Source: Mesostigma viride | Lineage: Eukaryota > Streptophyta > Mesostigmatophyceae > Mesostigmatales > Mesostigmataceae | Assembly (NCBI GenBank): GCA_009746045.1 | Contig: RPFO01000041.1 | Span: forward strand, 3,875,954-3,939,953 | DNA length: 64,000 bases | Direction: 5' to 3' | In this document: one piece after another, positions 1 through 14,860 of the stretch | Layout: the number at the start of each line of letters is the position of its first letter | Numbering within the stretch: the first letter of the stretch is position 1 | Position numbers and translations under genes: made by a program | The notes under the pieces: generated by a model | Databases searched by the model: none | Told to the model about the DNA's origin: nothing | Seen by the model: the letters and a program-made list of their open reading frames with translations, nothing else

Positions 1-3000
1 CTGGGGTGGTGGGGGAGGGGGAGAGGGGGCCCTGGGGGCCCGGGGTGAGGCCGGGGTGTTGTCTTTTATGGCTCGCAGTCACATTGGTGGGTAACCTATA
101 ACAACCTGTGTTGATTGGTGCATTAACCAACTGGTGGTAATTCATACAAGTTTGTGTTTACCCATATTGTCTGTGTTAATTGGTTTTGGTATTCGATGAG
201 CTGATGTGGGCTATGTGTTGATATGGTATTGTGACTCATTGAGTGGGCAGAAGTCTGTCAGTGATCGGAAGTTGAGTACTTTCCTCCGATGTGGCCGATG
301 TGTGTGGCGCCGCGCCGGTACTTGTGCAGTTTTACTACTTGCGGTGGTATCGCTCTATTTCTGGGTACTTTGTGGCGTCGCGTTGATAGCTTCAGTTCGC
401 GGTATGTGTGTCTTGTGGTTGAGCTGATGCGTTGCGGTGATGATCCACAAAGGCAGCCGTCATTACATTTTGGGGCGCAGTCACCATGTGAGCGCGCGCA
501 CCTACGGGCCTAAGGGCTGCGGGCTATGGATCTGAGCACAATACCCACTACCATCATCTTCGAGGATCTTCGCCAACAGTCTCCTTAAGCTTGTAATTGA
601 TGCTTTTATTTAACATGTACTAGGGGAGTGCCAACCCCGTTATCAGGCGCCCATTGATGCCCTGCTCATATTATCAGCATGTGCTAGAAAGTCATGTAAG
701 CAAGCGAGAATACAAGACTGGTCCACCAAGACCATCTGTGCCACTGACCTCATCAACACTCAATCACTTTACGCCAGGCACTAGGAATCACACAGCCACC
801 TTTGCGGCTTTGCCAGGTGAACCAGGTGAGTCATTTGCCCACTGCCCACCAGATGATCCTTCCTGGACCAAAGTACCCGACTTCCCACGTACCCGAATAA
901 AACGAACATGAGCTGACACGGACCCGTGGGGTCAATACCACACTGACCATCAAGAGAGAAGCAAGAAATGAATCAAGAACTCAGGTACTCAGACCTGTTC
1001 AGCAATCAGATTTTCAGTGCCACATTATTCCAGTAGGCTTGATATTACCGGCACACACGCCCAAGGCCTTCCTGGCCCATACCCTTGCCTCCGGCCTCCC
1101 CAACGCCAAGGCATACACTGCAAGTCGTTCACACTGACTATCAACAAGCCATACGGTCACAGAACACATTCCCTCACTCCCATAAAGTAGACACCACTCA
1201 CAAGGACATCCAACTCCAATGACATGCTCTCACCAGCATCCATGCTTTGTCCACAGCAGAACATTCATCGCGGCCCCCAAATATACACCACACCATCTCC
1301 TCAGGCCACAACAAAGTGTAGGGCAAACTGCCCACCACATTCCAGATCTGCTCACATAGCCTCACACTCATAGGAAATGTCACATATTGATGCATATCAA
1401 TTGGGTTATTTCAGCCAATTAACTCGTTTGCACGTTTGGATGCCTACGTCAAATTCAACTATATACGGCCATCTCACAGCTCACAGCACCACATCATATG
1501 CAACAAGGACCATCACTGAATGAGACAACTCAAAACTGTGTGCATAATTCAAATACATCATGCAACACTTGTCCTATGCCCACATACCCATCCTCACAAG
1601 GTGCTTCGCTCATAAAACCATCATGCTGCGGAAGACCCTCGACACATCTACATTCCCGTGCATCTAAGCACATCCAGTGCCCACAACAAGCATACCCCGC
1701 CTGCGGCATGCACCACGCACTGCCGGCCCGCGGTGTAAAATCCCAGGCGTCATCTCCTTCCGCGTCATCATCAACACGTCTCTCCAAAGCGTGTATCCCC
1801 GCCTGTGGTTGATGCACCTTGCACCACCAGCCCGCGAATTGAGCGCCATCGGCTAGTGCCCGAGCACTACCGGACCCCGCGCTCGCTTGCCTTCAGTAGG
1901 TGTCACAGCACCGCTGGTCCGCAAGACCCCAGCAGTCGCTTCATACCGGGCAAGTATGAGCCTCGCAGACTGCTCGCATTACCATCAGCAAGTGGGGCAA
2001 CCCCCGAAATGCCTAGGTACTCTAGCCGTACTGCCACCGGATTTGGGCAACCCCTCATCCAGCAGAAGTGGGCAAGTGGCAAGTAGGGTAGCTAGTCCTA
2101 CTCTCACCACCCAAGTCAGCTTCCAAGCAGGGTTTCCCCCTCCTCAACATAAGGCATCAGCCTATGTCCTGTTCACCATCTGTCGCGGGGAGTGTGTCAG
2201 GGCCACTGTCTCCCCATGGTGCTGCTGGAGCTGAACTTCCCAGGCTAGGCACACACGTTCAGCTCTGCTGTTGTCAAGCATTATTGAGCATGAACACAAC
2301 GACCAGGGCGCGCGCATGACTCCACTCATGCTCCCCATAGGTCCCGCACCACAGACCCACTGCTTGGCAACATAAATATATCGGGGCATGTACACCACGG
2401 GTGCAGATCCGTTCATCACCAGACCAAGTATCTGTCTGCTAGCTCCCATCTCTGAACAACCCAAACCAGTGTCATGGTCACAGCCACCTTTCCAGAACAA
2501 TACCAACTGCGCAAAACCCGAATTGTTACCAAATGCGCATGAGGTACTTCTACGCCCGCAAAACAGCTAGTACAATTCCCAACGCTTTCCTTTTATTAAG
2601 GAGTAGAATGTGCGTTTGACTGACCAACACAAGCATAAGGACGCGTGAAGTGACACGCCACGGAGAAAACGCACCACGATGGGTTGGTTTAGAAGAAAAG
2701 GTCGTTGGCGGAGAGCAGACACAGCAAGTTCACACAAGCAACACCTGACTGCAGTTACGACCGCCAAATCAGTACCTGCACTAGTAACCCCACCTGATCG
2801 CTGGTACCCAAAACGTTGTCACTCACAGCACCGGCACCTTGCATGGGGCACAATACCACAGAGAGTAGCTGCACGCCCAGAGAGGTACTGTGTGATGAAT
2901 CAGACACCAATCTCAATCTGCCACCCATGCCCCACCAAGCGTCCGGATACTAAGTGGGACAACTCTGTCTGTGGTGGGCCCCCCTTTAGTGTACTCAATT

Positions 3001-5593
3001 CCAAGCTCCCATTTCTTCCTCGTTCCCAAGGGTAGCTTCCCCCGCTCACAGCTCCCTTTGCCCCAGGCGGGACCCTCCTACATGCAAGCTACAGCGGGAT
3101 GCCCCACTTTCTGTGCACACCCGCGAGCGATCTCCCATGGACCGAGCTGGCAGCTGCCTGGGCAACCGAGAAGGGACTAAGTCTCGGTGGGTCAGACCTA
3201 ACATGCCCCCTTCAACATGAGCATGCAAGTCCGCAGTGAACGCCATCAACCGGCACGCACCTTGACCTTAAACCGGCACGCACCATCTGACCTTCAACCC
3301 CAAACATATCCAGAGCACACTCACCAAGTGCCCTTCTGGAGGTCTGCACTGGCACAATCAAAAGGTGCCGCCAATGACTCAACATCATGAAACAGCACAG
3401 GCCATTCACATCAGAATTCAACTCCATGGAAGCTCGGGCACACAAATTACAATCCCAGTAGATAATCCCAGTAGAGGCAACCTGACCCAGACTATGCACA
3501 AATGGGCCGTTAGTCTGCTACTGTTGCCTCCTCCCACACCTATAGAAGTAGTCGGCGCATGGACAGAGCTCAAAGCAAGAGGACACGGGATAATGCCACT
3601 GTCAGGCCAGCAATCCCTCTGCCAGCCCCTGTCAGGCACATCTAACAGGCCTGTAAGCTATCACATGAAGGAACAACGCACATCATGTCCACATCAAGCC
3701 CAGTGGAACCTCCACATGACACGCACTGCCTGAAAGAAACGCCATACACAAGTCACACACCACTGCAACCTTGCTTAGCGGCCGGGTCACCATCCCACAA
3801 CCCATTCTAATGTGCAATCTCAGCTTAGACACCGCCTTGCAACTTCGTCAGATGTAGAGGCAAACTCCATAATCAACTCATAAAGAGCAGAGAGCAACCC
3901 TAGCCACAAAAAACAGATGAAAAACCACAGATGAAAAAAACAGAGAGAACCCATCGGAGCAAGTCGTTAGTGAGAACACGCCCCTTTCCCAGGTTTATGT
4001 AAGACATAGACACTTAGTCCAAGTAAGTCTCCAGTCATTGACACATAGAAAAACAGCGAGGGACATCTCATCAAGTGCTGTCCGCTCATAAACAACTGCC
4101 TTCATCCCAGCTGCCCAACCATAGTCAGCCACAAACATTAGCATGCCACACAGAGGCACCACGCATCATCCAACGAACGCCAAGCGACAAGTGTGACAGC
4201 CACTCATTCATTAACAAATTCCAAATAATCACCACATGGCACGTTCAAGTAGAGCGTCACACTTACTCCCAGACAATACAAGGCTCACTCGACTCAGTGA
4301 TACAGTAATTCCGTTATCGGAAATCCACTGCACCGATATTGCCCCAATGGGCAGGATGCACCACGGCTGGTTCAGCCAGACCACCATACCCAGTCACACA
4401 CATGTTACTGAAAATGCCTCTCACAATCATCATCACCACTAGTATCCCGACTCTCTGTCCCAGCAGGGCACAGCCCAACACTGCGCATGCGTATGTGGTA
4501 TAAAATGCAACCGTTACCTGGGAGAACGCTGAACAGCGCAGCCAGTACACTGTTCTTGACATGGCTGAAATGGAGAACAGAACACTAAGAGCAGGCACAC
4601 TCAGTGGCCCTCAGTTGGCAAAATCGTCCCAAAGCCGGTAGCACATAGCTCATGATGCTGCAAACAAGGAACAAGATGAAGCAAGCCTCTTCTCGGTACA
4701 TGCAACTTTCATCACATGCATAAACTTTATTTGAGTACGCTTAGCACCCTGGCTGAGAAGGAAGCCACCAGCCGAATCAAAAGAACAAATTATACATTGC
4801 AAGTCGTCATGGATTTGCTCCGGAGTACTAGCAGTTTCGCGGCGCAGAAGAAGCCCAGATATAAACGTCAAATAGCAGACTTTTGTAACACACACAGAGC
4901 CTACGTACGTTTCCTGCACAAAGACTTGCCCGTAGGCAACCACAACGTCTCAAGACAAGACAATAGTGCCCAGTTGACGCAGAGAAATAGCATACTGCAT
5001 GCAGCAAGTAACGACCCAAGAAAACTGCATTCCGACAATCAGCATGACGAGCATGACCCACGAGAGATCACCTCAGTCTATGCCGTTTGAGATACACAGC
5101 GCACAGTTACGGAATCTATGGCAAACTCAATGGACACGGCTATCATAATAAATCCATTAGCATTCTTAAAGGACAAGCGCACAGAGAGAAATTCTGGCGC
5201 AATTCAATCGGTCAGTCGAGACGACCCGAAATTCCAGGCACATCGCCTACCGAGCTCCGTTTCAGATCGAAGTTGTCGCAGCTTCAAGCAGCCAATCAGG
5301 AGTAGCTCGCCAAGATAGCAGAGGACATTTCCTTCGTCACTTCCGTTTACATTACCGCTAGAAAGTGTACAATTCCGTTAGAAATTCCGCATCATTTTCT
5401 CTTGGACAAATGCCGGCATGGTCAACTGACGCTTTCAGCTAAAACAAGAACCCCAACCTAGTACATGTTGTTCTGGCTCGTATTATTTTGTGTGGTGTGT
5501 GCAGATGATCTGTGCAATGTTGAAACTGAGTATGCGAGGATGTGTGGTGGTGGCAGATCCATGGTGGATTGTTGTCAATGCGTATGCATATAT
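1..5593. other. No gene recognised (5.6 kb)
   Basis: I read both strands and found only short open frames without recognisable domains, splice-supported exons or repeat structure. The first 60 bases are G-rich. Nothing else in this stretch can be supported as a gene, RNA gene or mobile element. Confidence 0.5.
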
Positions 5594-5625
5594 GATTTCT
5601 GGCCTGCGCTGGTTGTCTCCTTGAT
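5594..5625 (+). repeat. Dispersed motif, copy a
   Basis: A 32-base string running from GATTTCTGGCCTGCG to GTCTCCTTGAT recurs at 36361-36402 on the plus strand and 40101-40141 on the minus strand. The other two copies extend 5' through a shared TTCTCCC. It is followed each time by different short AT-rich or tetranucleotide sequence, which would fit the conserved 3' end of a retroelement. The family is not identified. Confidence 0.6.
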
Positions 5626-6892
5626 ACATTTAGTGATGCGTAGTTGACAAGTGATACCGTTATAGCCAAGTGATGTTGATTTTGGTTATCTTGGTTGTCT
5701 CATTGATTCTGGCTTATTATCTTTGTTTGGTATGCTGTTACGTCCTAAACTTCTACCACCACCTCTAGTACCTCTACCTGGCCTAATCCAACCTAAATTA
5801 GTCAGGCCACCTCTACTCAATCCCCTAGCGAAAGACGAACGAGACGGAGCTGATCTCAATGCATTCACGTATGTATTACTATAATACGCCATAAGCCATT
5901 TACACGAACCCGTTTACTCCAGGAATAGAGGAAGGAAACACACTACACTGCCGTGACCCAAGCCTATATGTGTTAATTCATTTAACACACGCCGAGTGCC
6001 AACACGAGGGGTAGAACGTGCATAAATGGTCACCAACGGTCCAGCATGCTCGGGCCGACCTGGCCCTCGCCTACAATTGCACAGATGCACGCTGGTCCAC
6101 TACATTCTACCCAAAGGATAAGGACCACTAATAAAGTACGCGGCGCGACGCCCAAAAGCATCCAATGCACCACAGTACTGTTACGAGGACAACAGTGTCC
6201 CAGTACGAACTACACGTAAACCTAGGAACGACCGAGGCAAAAGACCTAATTTACGTCCGTAACTACAACGAATTGTTACGCGACGTAACACCTCCCCCCC
6301 CACAAAGGTAGGGAGCCCTCTCCCTACGCACAGGGAGGAAACCAAGGGGTAGGAAAAACCTAATGCACCCAGCACACACCAACACAATCGACAGGCCATC
6401 CAAGATACAAAGCACCAACATGTTAACTCGGTTCCACCTCGAGTGGTGTAGGGTTAACCAGCACCAAGCCTGGTGGGAGGATCCCCTAACTGCCTGGCAC
6501 AGAGGCCTTGCCGGGAGGGACGGCACTAGGCAGGACACACAGAGTAAACAAATCAGTACCAAGGACCAAGAACGACCAATCAACTGGCCAGAATATGAGG
6601 GCGACTCTATATACCGGAGGGACAACACCCTCAGGTCGGGCCTAAGGCCCTCTATCTAGTTGCCATCAGTCTGGTAAGTGCCACGCGAGGCCAGCAGAAC
6701 ATCCAGATACGCCTGGTAGTGGGCCACATCATCGGCATTATCATGCCTTAGTATCTACAGTGAGGAAAACATCGGCCCACACGCCATCAGGAAAAAGGCC
6801 CAGAAAGGCCCAGTAATACCTATGCTGCGTAAGAACGACCTGGCCACGGGCCCAGTCCAGGAAGCCACAGGCAAAGAGGCGTAGGAAAGGCT
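5626..6892. other. Non-coding, possible retroelement 3' flank
   Basis: No convincing gene. The stretch lies downstream, on the minus strand, of the gene half ending at 6893, so it may hold the 3' untranslated region or LTR of the chromovirus remnant. A TATA-like CTATATA lies near 6607 on the plus strand. A 68-codon Arg/Gly-rich minus-strand frame at 5686-5892 is not assigned. Confidence 0.35.
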
Positions 6893-7764
6893 CTAGGCCG
6901 CGATCAAACAGAGAGCCCGCAGGAGTAGGCGATGGTACCGGATCCGAGGACGCAAACCCGTCGGGAAGAACAGATCTATCAGAGGCTCCACGTTAGCCGG
7001 CCACAACCGGATGTGCCGAACCTCACGTGAGCGCCACCGACGAGCGCACTGTCGCGACCCGAACGTCTCTAGGTAGTCGCTAGCCCGAGGGGGAGGGTGG
7101 CCACGGGAGTCCAGGCCCTGGCCCGGGAGGGGCGCTGGACGACGGGCATCCCACTCCAGGAGGGGTTGCAGGAGAACCGCGCCGTACGTAGCACCCGGCA
7201 CCGCAGGAAACTCTACCGTAAGGGCATCTGAGGCCATAATGCCCAGAGGCGGAGGGTAAGCCCACTGGAAACCACCGTAGGTGTCCAAGTCATTGTGACG
7301 CCTAGCCCAGCGATACAGGACTCGCCGAACCAGGATCTCGCCCTGGAACACAGGATCAGCTAAAATAACCATATCGAAAGGAGGCCGATCAGTATCAATG
7401 GGTAGGCCACGGTCCCGCGGCGCCCGACACACCTGGGAGAACCCGTAGGACATGGGCGAAATGGCCAGCTCGGCAGAGGCGCGCGGCAGGTCACACTGTC
7501 GGCAGGCGATCGCAGACATACCGTACCCAGGAACGGGCGTGTCGCGCGACTCCGGCGTCGCATGTACCACAGAAGGGGCCCGGTCCCGGTCGCCCTGGGA
7601 CAACTCCCGGAGGGAGTCAGAAGCGCGGATGGCGCGATGATCAAGGCCGCTGGCCCGAACAACCGCAGCCAACGACCGCGAGGCCGAAGGGGCCGGAACC
7701 GAAACAGGGGTAGGAACCTGCACAGGCGCAGGCGGCGCCGGTACCACAGGAGGCCGCGACGGAC
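6893..7764 (-). pseudogene. Downstream half of a gene split by the 29.6-kb TIR insertion
   Basis: This minus-strand open frame has no ATG at its start; it opens directly after an in-frame TAG formed at the edge of the inverted repeat (7767). It begins GPSRPP, the motif that also occurs near the end of the upstream half at 37401-38622. Joining G37401 to G7764 after removal of one GG copy keeps the frame, giving about 697 codons overall. The visible protein is Pro/Ala/Val-rich at first, then has a C-x2-C (CRQC) and a globular-looking region with many Arg, Trp and Asp, ending at a stop at 6893. No known domain was recognised. Its position behind a chromovirus pol tail suggests a retroelement-encoded extra ORF or gag-like protein; that is inference. 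Confidence 0.6.
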
Positions 7765-7766
7765 CC

Positions 7767-7822
7767 CACTATACTTTTCGTCCGAGGGTAGTAAAAAGGA
7801 TCCGAGGCGTAAATTACGAGGT
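7767..7822 (+). repeat. Left terminal inverted repeat, 56 bp
   Basis: Starts CACTATACTTTTCGTCCGAG and is a perfect reverse complement of 37345-37400; the match stops at base 57 (G on the left, C on the right). Confidence 0.85.
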
Positions 7823-8100
7823 GGTAATTTACGGCACAGACTACTCTTACCGTTTGTATAAGAGTTCGGATCTTTCTCGTAAGCTACGAGTTAGATCCGA
7901 GGTAAGATCCGACGTCGTAATTTACGAGGTAGTAATTTACGAGGTAGTAATTTACGAGGTAGTAATTTACGAGGTAGTAATGTACGAGGTAGTAATGTAC
8001 GAGGTAGTAATGTACGAGGTAGTAATTTACGAGGTAGTAAGGTACGAGGTAGTAATTTGCGAGGTAGTAATTTACGAGTTGGTAATTTACGATCCCGGTA
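7801..8100 (+). repeat. Subterminal repeats, 15-bp TACGAGGTAGTAATT units
   Basis: From about 7913 to 8090 a 15-bp unit (TACGAGGTAGTAATT with T/G changes) repeats roughly twelve times. Looser TACGAG/GTAATTTACG copies run back into the left inverted repeat. Matching GTAATTTAC and GTAATGTAC motifs lie inside the right end (37190-37344). Short direct and inverted subterminal repeats are typical transposase-binding sites in CACTA elements; that role here is inferred. Confidence 0.7.
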
Positions 8101-8815
8101 CTCGGTCCCGTAGGTTACGACGTCGTATGCTTCTCGCGTACACTACCGGTACTACAATCATGTCGCTATGTCGTTCTGAATTGCAGTACGCATGTCACTT
8201 ATCAGAATTTCACTTTGATTTCACTTATCATTTCGGTCAACCTAACCCCTAACACCCATTTACCCGGGGGAAAAAAATGAATGGCATTTGCAGCAAGGCT
8301 CATGCAAGACGAGTTCCTATTTCATAAAAAATTTCATTATTAAATGCAGGATTACATGTCATGCACAAAAATCCAACGCCTTCACAGAAAATAGCATATC
8401 AAGTCTTCTGACGACAATATCAAGTCAATATCAAATTCGTGGCTTCTCTTCGTGGCTTGAAATACTGTTTCCATGCGGTGCTTAGGACAGCTCCGGGGAT
8501 GTCGGCACCGCACAGAAGCTCCATCCGGGAGCAAGTGCGCCGGGGGAAGATGTTGTACATCCAGAGCTCGATATGTGCGGGAAGCCGTCGTGTTGGAAAC
8601 CGAGGTGTCTGCACATAATTCCGCGCGCAGGCAGCTTGTGCCTTTACGGGGGAAGACCTGCGACACAAAAACCGTGTCCGGACAATGCAATACGGAGAAA
8701 TGGCAACGGCAGATGGAGTCGGCTAAGGCCGCTTGTAAGGAAAGTGATTTTTAATGCACGAATAAATGTATAATGCATGCTACATCGCCATCGCTTGGGC
8801 GGTGAAAAGACAAGG
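8101..8815. other. No gene recognised
   Basis: Short frames on both strands lack recognisable domains. A G-run/A-run (CCCGGGGGAAAAAAA) sits near 8263-8277. Confidence 0.4.
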
Positions 8816-9045
8816 ACCAACCACATGCCCCCACCTACCCTTCGTGCATCCCGCCCTTGACGAGGCACAACCATGTGCCCCCACCTACCCTTTGTGCGTC
8901 CCTCCCTTGACAAGAAACAAGCACGTGCACCTATCTAACCTTTGTGCATCCCTTCCTTGGCAAGGAACAAGCACACCCACCCACCTACTCCACATGCATC
9001 CCTCCCTTGACAAGGAACAAGCACGATCACCCAGCTACCCACTAG
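8816..9045 (+). repeat. Minisatellite, four units of about 57 bp
   Basis: Degenerate units contain CCACCTACCC, TTGTGCATCC and CTCCCTTGACAAGGAACAAG in the same order four times, with point differences between copies. Open frames across it are by-products of the repeat. Confidence 0.75.
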
Positions 9046-9289
9046 CACGGCAGCAAGGCAGACCTTACAATGGCAAGTGATGTTTATCGGTAGAAACTGT
9101 TAGACAACTAGCAAACGAGCCAGCCGGTGAAGAGCAAGGCACACATGCAAGGAATTTGTCGTTGCCTATGTCTACGCTTGTGTTTGTCACTGCAGTTGAA
9201 ATCTGCATTTGCATCAGCAGGCCCGATCGAACCCCATGTCGCCACCCGCATTTCCACTTATACTTCACGGCCCCTTATTCTTCTCTTGT

Positions 9290-9670
9290 GCCTGCCTTTG
9301 CCCTAACTGTTACCCTAGCATCTGCCCTTGCCCCTATCCTTTGATCCCCAGTGTTTGCCGTTGCCCTCATCCTTTCCCTAGTGCCTGCCCTTGTCTTCAT
9401 CTTTTCCCTTGTGCCTGCCCTTGCCCTTGTCCGTTCCCTCGTGCTTGACTTGTCCTAATCTCTTTCCCTTGCGCCTGCCCTTGCCCTTATCCGCTTCCCT
9501 TGTGCCTGCCCCTGCCCTTGCCCTTGTCATTTCCCTTGAGCCTGCCCTTTTGGCAAGCACAAGTGCCTTTGTCCTTTCCTTGGCCTTGTGCTTGCTCTTC
9601 CAGTTTCCCTTTCCTTTGCTCGTGCGGTTGCCTTTGCTCTTACCCGGGTGCTTGCCCTTGCCGTTTGCAA
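9290..9670 (+). repeat. Degenerate CCCTTG/TGCC pyrimidine satellite
   Basis: Roughly 380 bases built from variants of TGCCCTTGCCCTT with no clear long period. The Leu/Pro/Cys-rich (plus) and Lys/Gly-rich (minus) frames here follow from base composition and are not taken as genes. Confidence 0.7.
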
Positions 9671-11559
<1,889 letters not shown>

Positions 11560-11965
11560 GGGTGGTGGTACACAAATACCGTACAGGTGGTACACAACTG
11601 CAGCCAGGACAACAGCCGGGCGCTGCGTACCTGCCGTGGGAAGGAGGGGGGTGGTACACAAATACCGTACAAGTGATACACAATTGCAGCCAGGACAACA
11701 GCGGGTCGCTGCGTACCTGCCGTGGGAAGGAGGACAAGTGATACACAAATACCGTACAAGTGATACACAAATACCGTACAAGTGATACACAATTGCAGCC
11801 AGGACAACAGCGGGTCGCTGCGTACCTGCCGTGGGAAGGAGGACAAGTGATACACAAATACCGTACAAGTGATACACAAATACCGTACAAGTGATACACA
11901 ATTGCAGCCAGGACAACAGCGGGTCGCTGCGTACCTGCCGCGGGAAGGAGGGGGGTGGTACACAA
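11560..11965 (+). repeat. Compound minisatellite of two alternating modules
   Basis: A 22-bp module (TGATACACAAATACCGTACA) alternates in varying number with a roughly 65-bp module holding TTGCAGCCAGGACAACAGC and CTGCGTACCTGCC. Four copies of the long module are visible, with 1, 2 or 3 short modules between them. All six frames are partly open across it, so the frames are not counted as genes. Confidence 0.85.
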
Positions 11966-11969
11966 ATAT

Positions 11970-12520
11970 CCGACCTATATATTAGCAATAGCCGCCGCCT
12001 ATCAAACAGGTCCTATTCATCACGAGCGTCAACGCCCCGTCATCGCCCCGTCATCGCCCGGCCGAGGGCCTTAACCTGTTAACTCTTTATTCGGAGTGAT
12101 AGTCAACGACCTATATACTACGGACTACCAATAGCTACCGCATATAAAACATGGGCTTTTCATCACGCCCGTCGAGGGCGATGACGGTGACGCTCGTCAC
12201 CGTCATCGCCCTCGACGGGCCAACATCTAAACTCTTCTCTTAATCAACAAAGTATATTACCAATAGCCGCTGCCTATCAAACAGGTTCTATTAATCACGC
12301 GCGTGAACGCCCCGTCATCGCCCCGTCATCGCCCCGTCAGCGCCCCGTCATCGCCCTGCCGAGGGCCAACCTCTTAACTCTTTATTCGGAGTAATAAAAA
12401 ACGGCCTATATTGTGAATAGCTGCCGCCTATCAACCAGGTACTTTTCATCACGCCCGTCGAGAGCGATGACGGTGACGGCCGTCACCGTCATCGCCCTGC
12501 CGGCATTGCCATACAAGAAG
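11970..12520 (+). repeat. Satellite with GTCATCGCC blocks and long hairpins, ~145-bp units
   Basis: Four degenerate units each hold an AATAGC(C/T)(G/A)CCGCCTATCAA-like block, TTCATCACG, and then either a run of CGCCCCGTCAT repeats or a long palindrome, with CTCTTTATTCGGAGT between. The palindromic units contain a perfect 25-bp stem with a 4-base loop (12167-12191 / 12196-12220) and a perfect 16-bp loopless palindrome (12464-12495). Confidence 0.75.
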
Positions 12521-13636
12521 AAGCTCTCGATCCCAGGTATAGACTACCTCGGGTATCATCATCGTAATTGCTAGCATCGAGATCATTCATACCTACCGAC
12601 GATGGCCAGCTGCAAAAGAAAAATGTCGACCAACAGACAGGACCTATCGCCGGGAACCCTCAAGGCAATAAGGGCGAGACAGGCTTTCACCGTTAAGTAA
12701 AGTTGTCCACATCGTGCTAAGGAATTTGTGCTAATCTATGAGTACCTATATGGACACTTTGTCGCATTTTTTACATGGCAAATAAGCGATGTATGTGTCA
12801 TGTAGGCTGCCATTGGTGCATGCATGCATGGGCCAGCAATGATGGTCAGAGGTACATTGTGCCTATGAGATAACCATCGATTTGTTGATCAGCAAGTGAT
12901 TCATTACGTGAGACAACAATATGTTTGGGGGCTAAGCTTCTTACATTCCAAGTCACATGGCCCGCCATAATTGTTTTCTTATGTGTTTAAGGTTAGGGCT
13001 CTGTTCATGACTGAACGTCATGAACGCGCTCTATTCATGACATTGATTAATTGATTTTAATTAGTCTCATGTCCATGTTGGGGGACCGGGATCTCTGAAT
13101 TCCCCAAAGAAGATATAGTGGAAGTCACCCCAAGACGTCAATATCCGTCAAGACGTCAATAACAACATGTATGTCCACAGCTCAGCTAGTAGTCTAAAAT
13201 ATGGGCCTCGAGCTAATCTTGCACGCAAGCAATGCCTATCATCAAGGATTAATTAATGCCTATCAACAAGGAGACAATCATGCTTGTTAAATTTCCTAGG
13301 ACCCACAACTGGGGGGTCGTAGTCTTTGACAATGTCCGCCTGGGCAACGCTACTAATCCTACACATCCGAGGTCCCATGTCTGAATAAGAGGGGTTGAGC
13401 GGATGACGCCAACAATGTCTGTGCTCTGCATGTCAGCTAAAATCATATCGCGGAGACAAACATATGGCGGTATGTCCAATGCTGGCCACTGCGTCGCCTA
13501 ACAGGTTCTTACATGGTCGGCAAGGGCCTGACCATGTAAGAAGATATCTCCCTGGCTGGCCAGTCCACAAGGAACCAGCACAGACCTCATCTGAATCAAC
13601 CTGATTATAATTAACTAACTACTTAATTCATTTATT
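12521..13636. other. No gene recognised; one hairpin
   Basis: No coding region was supported. A 13-bp inverted repeat TTCTTACATGGTC / GACCATGTAAGAA (13506-13518 and 13530-13542) encloses an 11-base loop. Confidence 0.5.
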
Positions 13637-13740
13637 AAACTCATGCCCCCATTAGGGAGTCAAGGAGCATTAGCTAACCCCGATTAATTAATTAATTAAT
13701 TAATTAAACACGTGCTCCTGTTGGGGAGTCACGGAGCACC
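13637..13740 (-). repeat. Two LINE-tail-like units around (ATTA)n
   Basis: Two diverged copies of the roughly 43-bp tail unit also found at 14501-14546 and, reversed, at 36450-36493 (GGGGAGTCACGGAGCAT core) flank a short (ATTA)n run at 13682-13706. The unit can fold because GTGCTCC and GGAGCAC pair. Confidence 0.65.
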
Positions 13741-13982
13741 GAAGTGCTTTTAATCCCTGTGTGTGCACAACAGGAGAAAGGGCAGAGACCCCCAGTCTCC
13801 TTCATGCCTAAGGCATGCCACAGCTGCATTCGGGAACGCTAGCTAAACGGACACGCCAACGATCCGGCAATCTGTGGGTGCAATAAGACCCATGTGAGCA
13901 TGGCATAACACTAGGAGCGTGGGCAAGTAATCTCATCATAGCCAGGACGTAGCATGGCTGTACTAGGACTATACCCCGATCA

Positions 13983-14484
13983 ATGGATGGATGGATGGAT
14001 GGATGGATGGATGGATGGATGGATGGATGGATGGATGGATGGATGGATGGATGGATGGATGGATGGATGGATGGATGGATGGATGGATGGATGGATGGAT
14101 GGATGGATGGATGGATGGATGGATGGATGGATGGATGGATGGATGGATGGATGGATGGATGGATGGATGGATGGATGGATGGATGGATGGATGGATGGAT
14201 GGATGGATGGATGGATGGATGGATGGATGGATGGATGGATGGATGGATGGATGGATGGATGGATGGATGGATGGATGGATGGATGGATGGATGGATGGAT
14301 GGATGGATGGATGGATGGATGGATGGATGGATGGATGGATGGATGGATGGATGGATGGATGGATGGATGGATGGATGGATGGATGGATGGATGGATGGAT
14401 GGATGGATGGATGGATGGATGGATGGATGGATGGATGGATGGATGGATGGATGGATGGATGGATGGATGGATGGATGGATGGAT
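13983..14484 (+). repeat. (GATG)n microsatellite, ~500 bp
   Basis: About 125 perfect tetranucleotide units. The long Trp-Met-Asp-Gly frames (three plus-strand frames) are artefacts of a period-4 repeat that contains no stop codon. Confidence 0.99.
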
Positions 14485-14500
14485 TAATTAATTAATTAAT

Positions 14501-14860
14501 TAGACTCGTGCTCCCGTTGGGGAGTCACGGAGCATTAACCCCGATGAATGGATGGATGGGCGCACACATTCCTACCGGTCTAATCTATCTACATTGGCTA
14601 CATACTACATCTATCTAACAACATTCTAACTACATCATCTATCTAGGCAGCCGCACGCTGCCCTGGGGGGAGCTATCTAGCGTGCCTCCCGCGGGATTGC
14701 ACACGCGGGCGCTTCCCCACTGGGGGGGCTCGTTGTCCTCTATGACCTGGGCCCACTTGGCCTTGTCCATCATCTTCTTCCAAATCACGGAGAGGCCTAG
14801 GCCCCCCATGTCCTCTACTAGCTGTTCTTTGAAGGTGCGGGCCTTGCGGCGTCTAACGTG
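14501..14860 (-). mobile_element. LINE 3'-end fragment (reverse-transcriptase C-terminus and tail)
   Basis: On the minus strand, 14860 to about 14644 encodes an Arg/Lys-rich tail with [19 protein letters not shown] and then [15 protein letters not shown]. This matches the style of the extreme C-terminus of many non-LTR retrotransposon polyproteins (an Asp-Lys/Arg-x-x-Trp motif shortly before the stop). The 3' untranslated stretch follows, then the foldable tail unit (14501-14546) and (TTAA)n. A diverged second copy lies at 36054-36493 on the plus strand. The 5' side is cut off exactly at the next (GATG)n array. Catalytic domains are absent, so the family assignment is tentative. Confidence 0.6.

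Noticed and set aside
206-5318. Several 60-120-codon frames in the first 5 kb
   Set aside because: Overlapping frames on both strands, many without ATG, no motif, no splice pattern.
11560-11965. Alternating repeat/spacer pattern that looks CRISPR-like
   Set aside because: Both modules are repeated and the supposed spacers are identical; no cas genes, and the context is eukaryotic.
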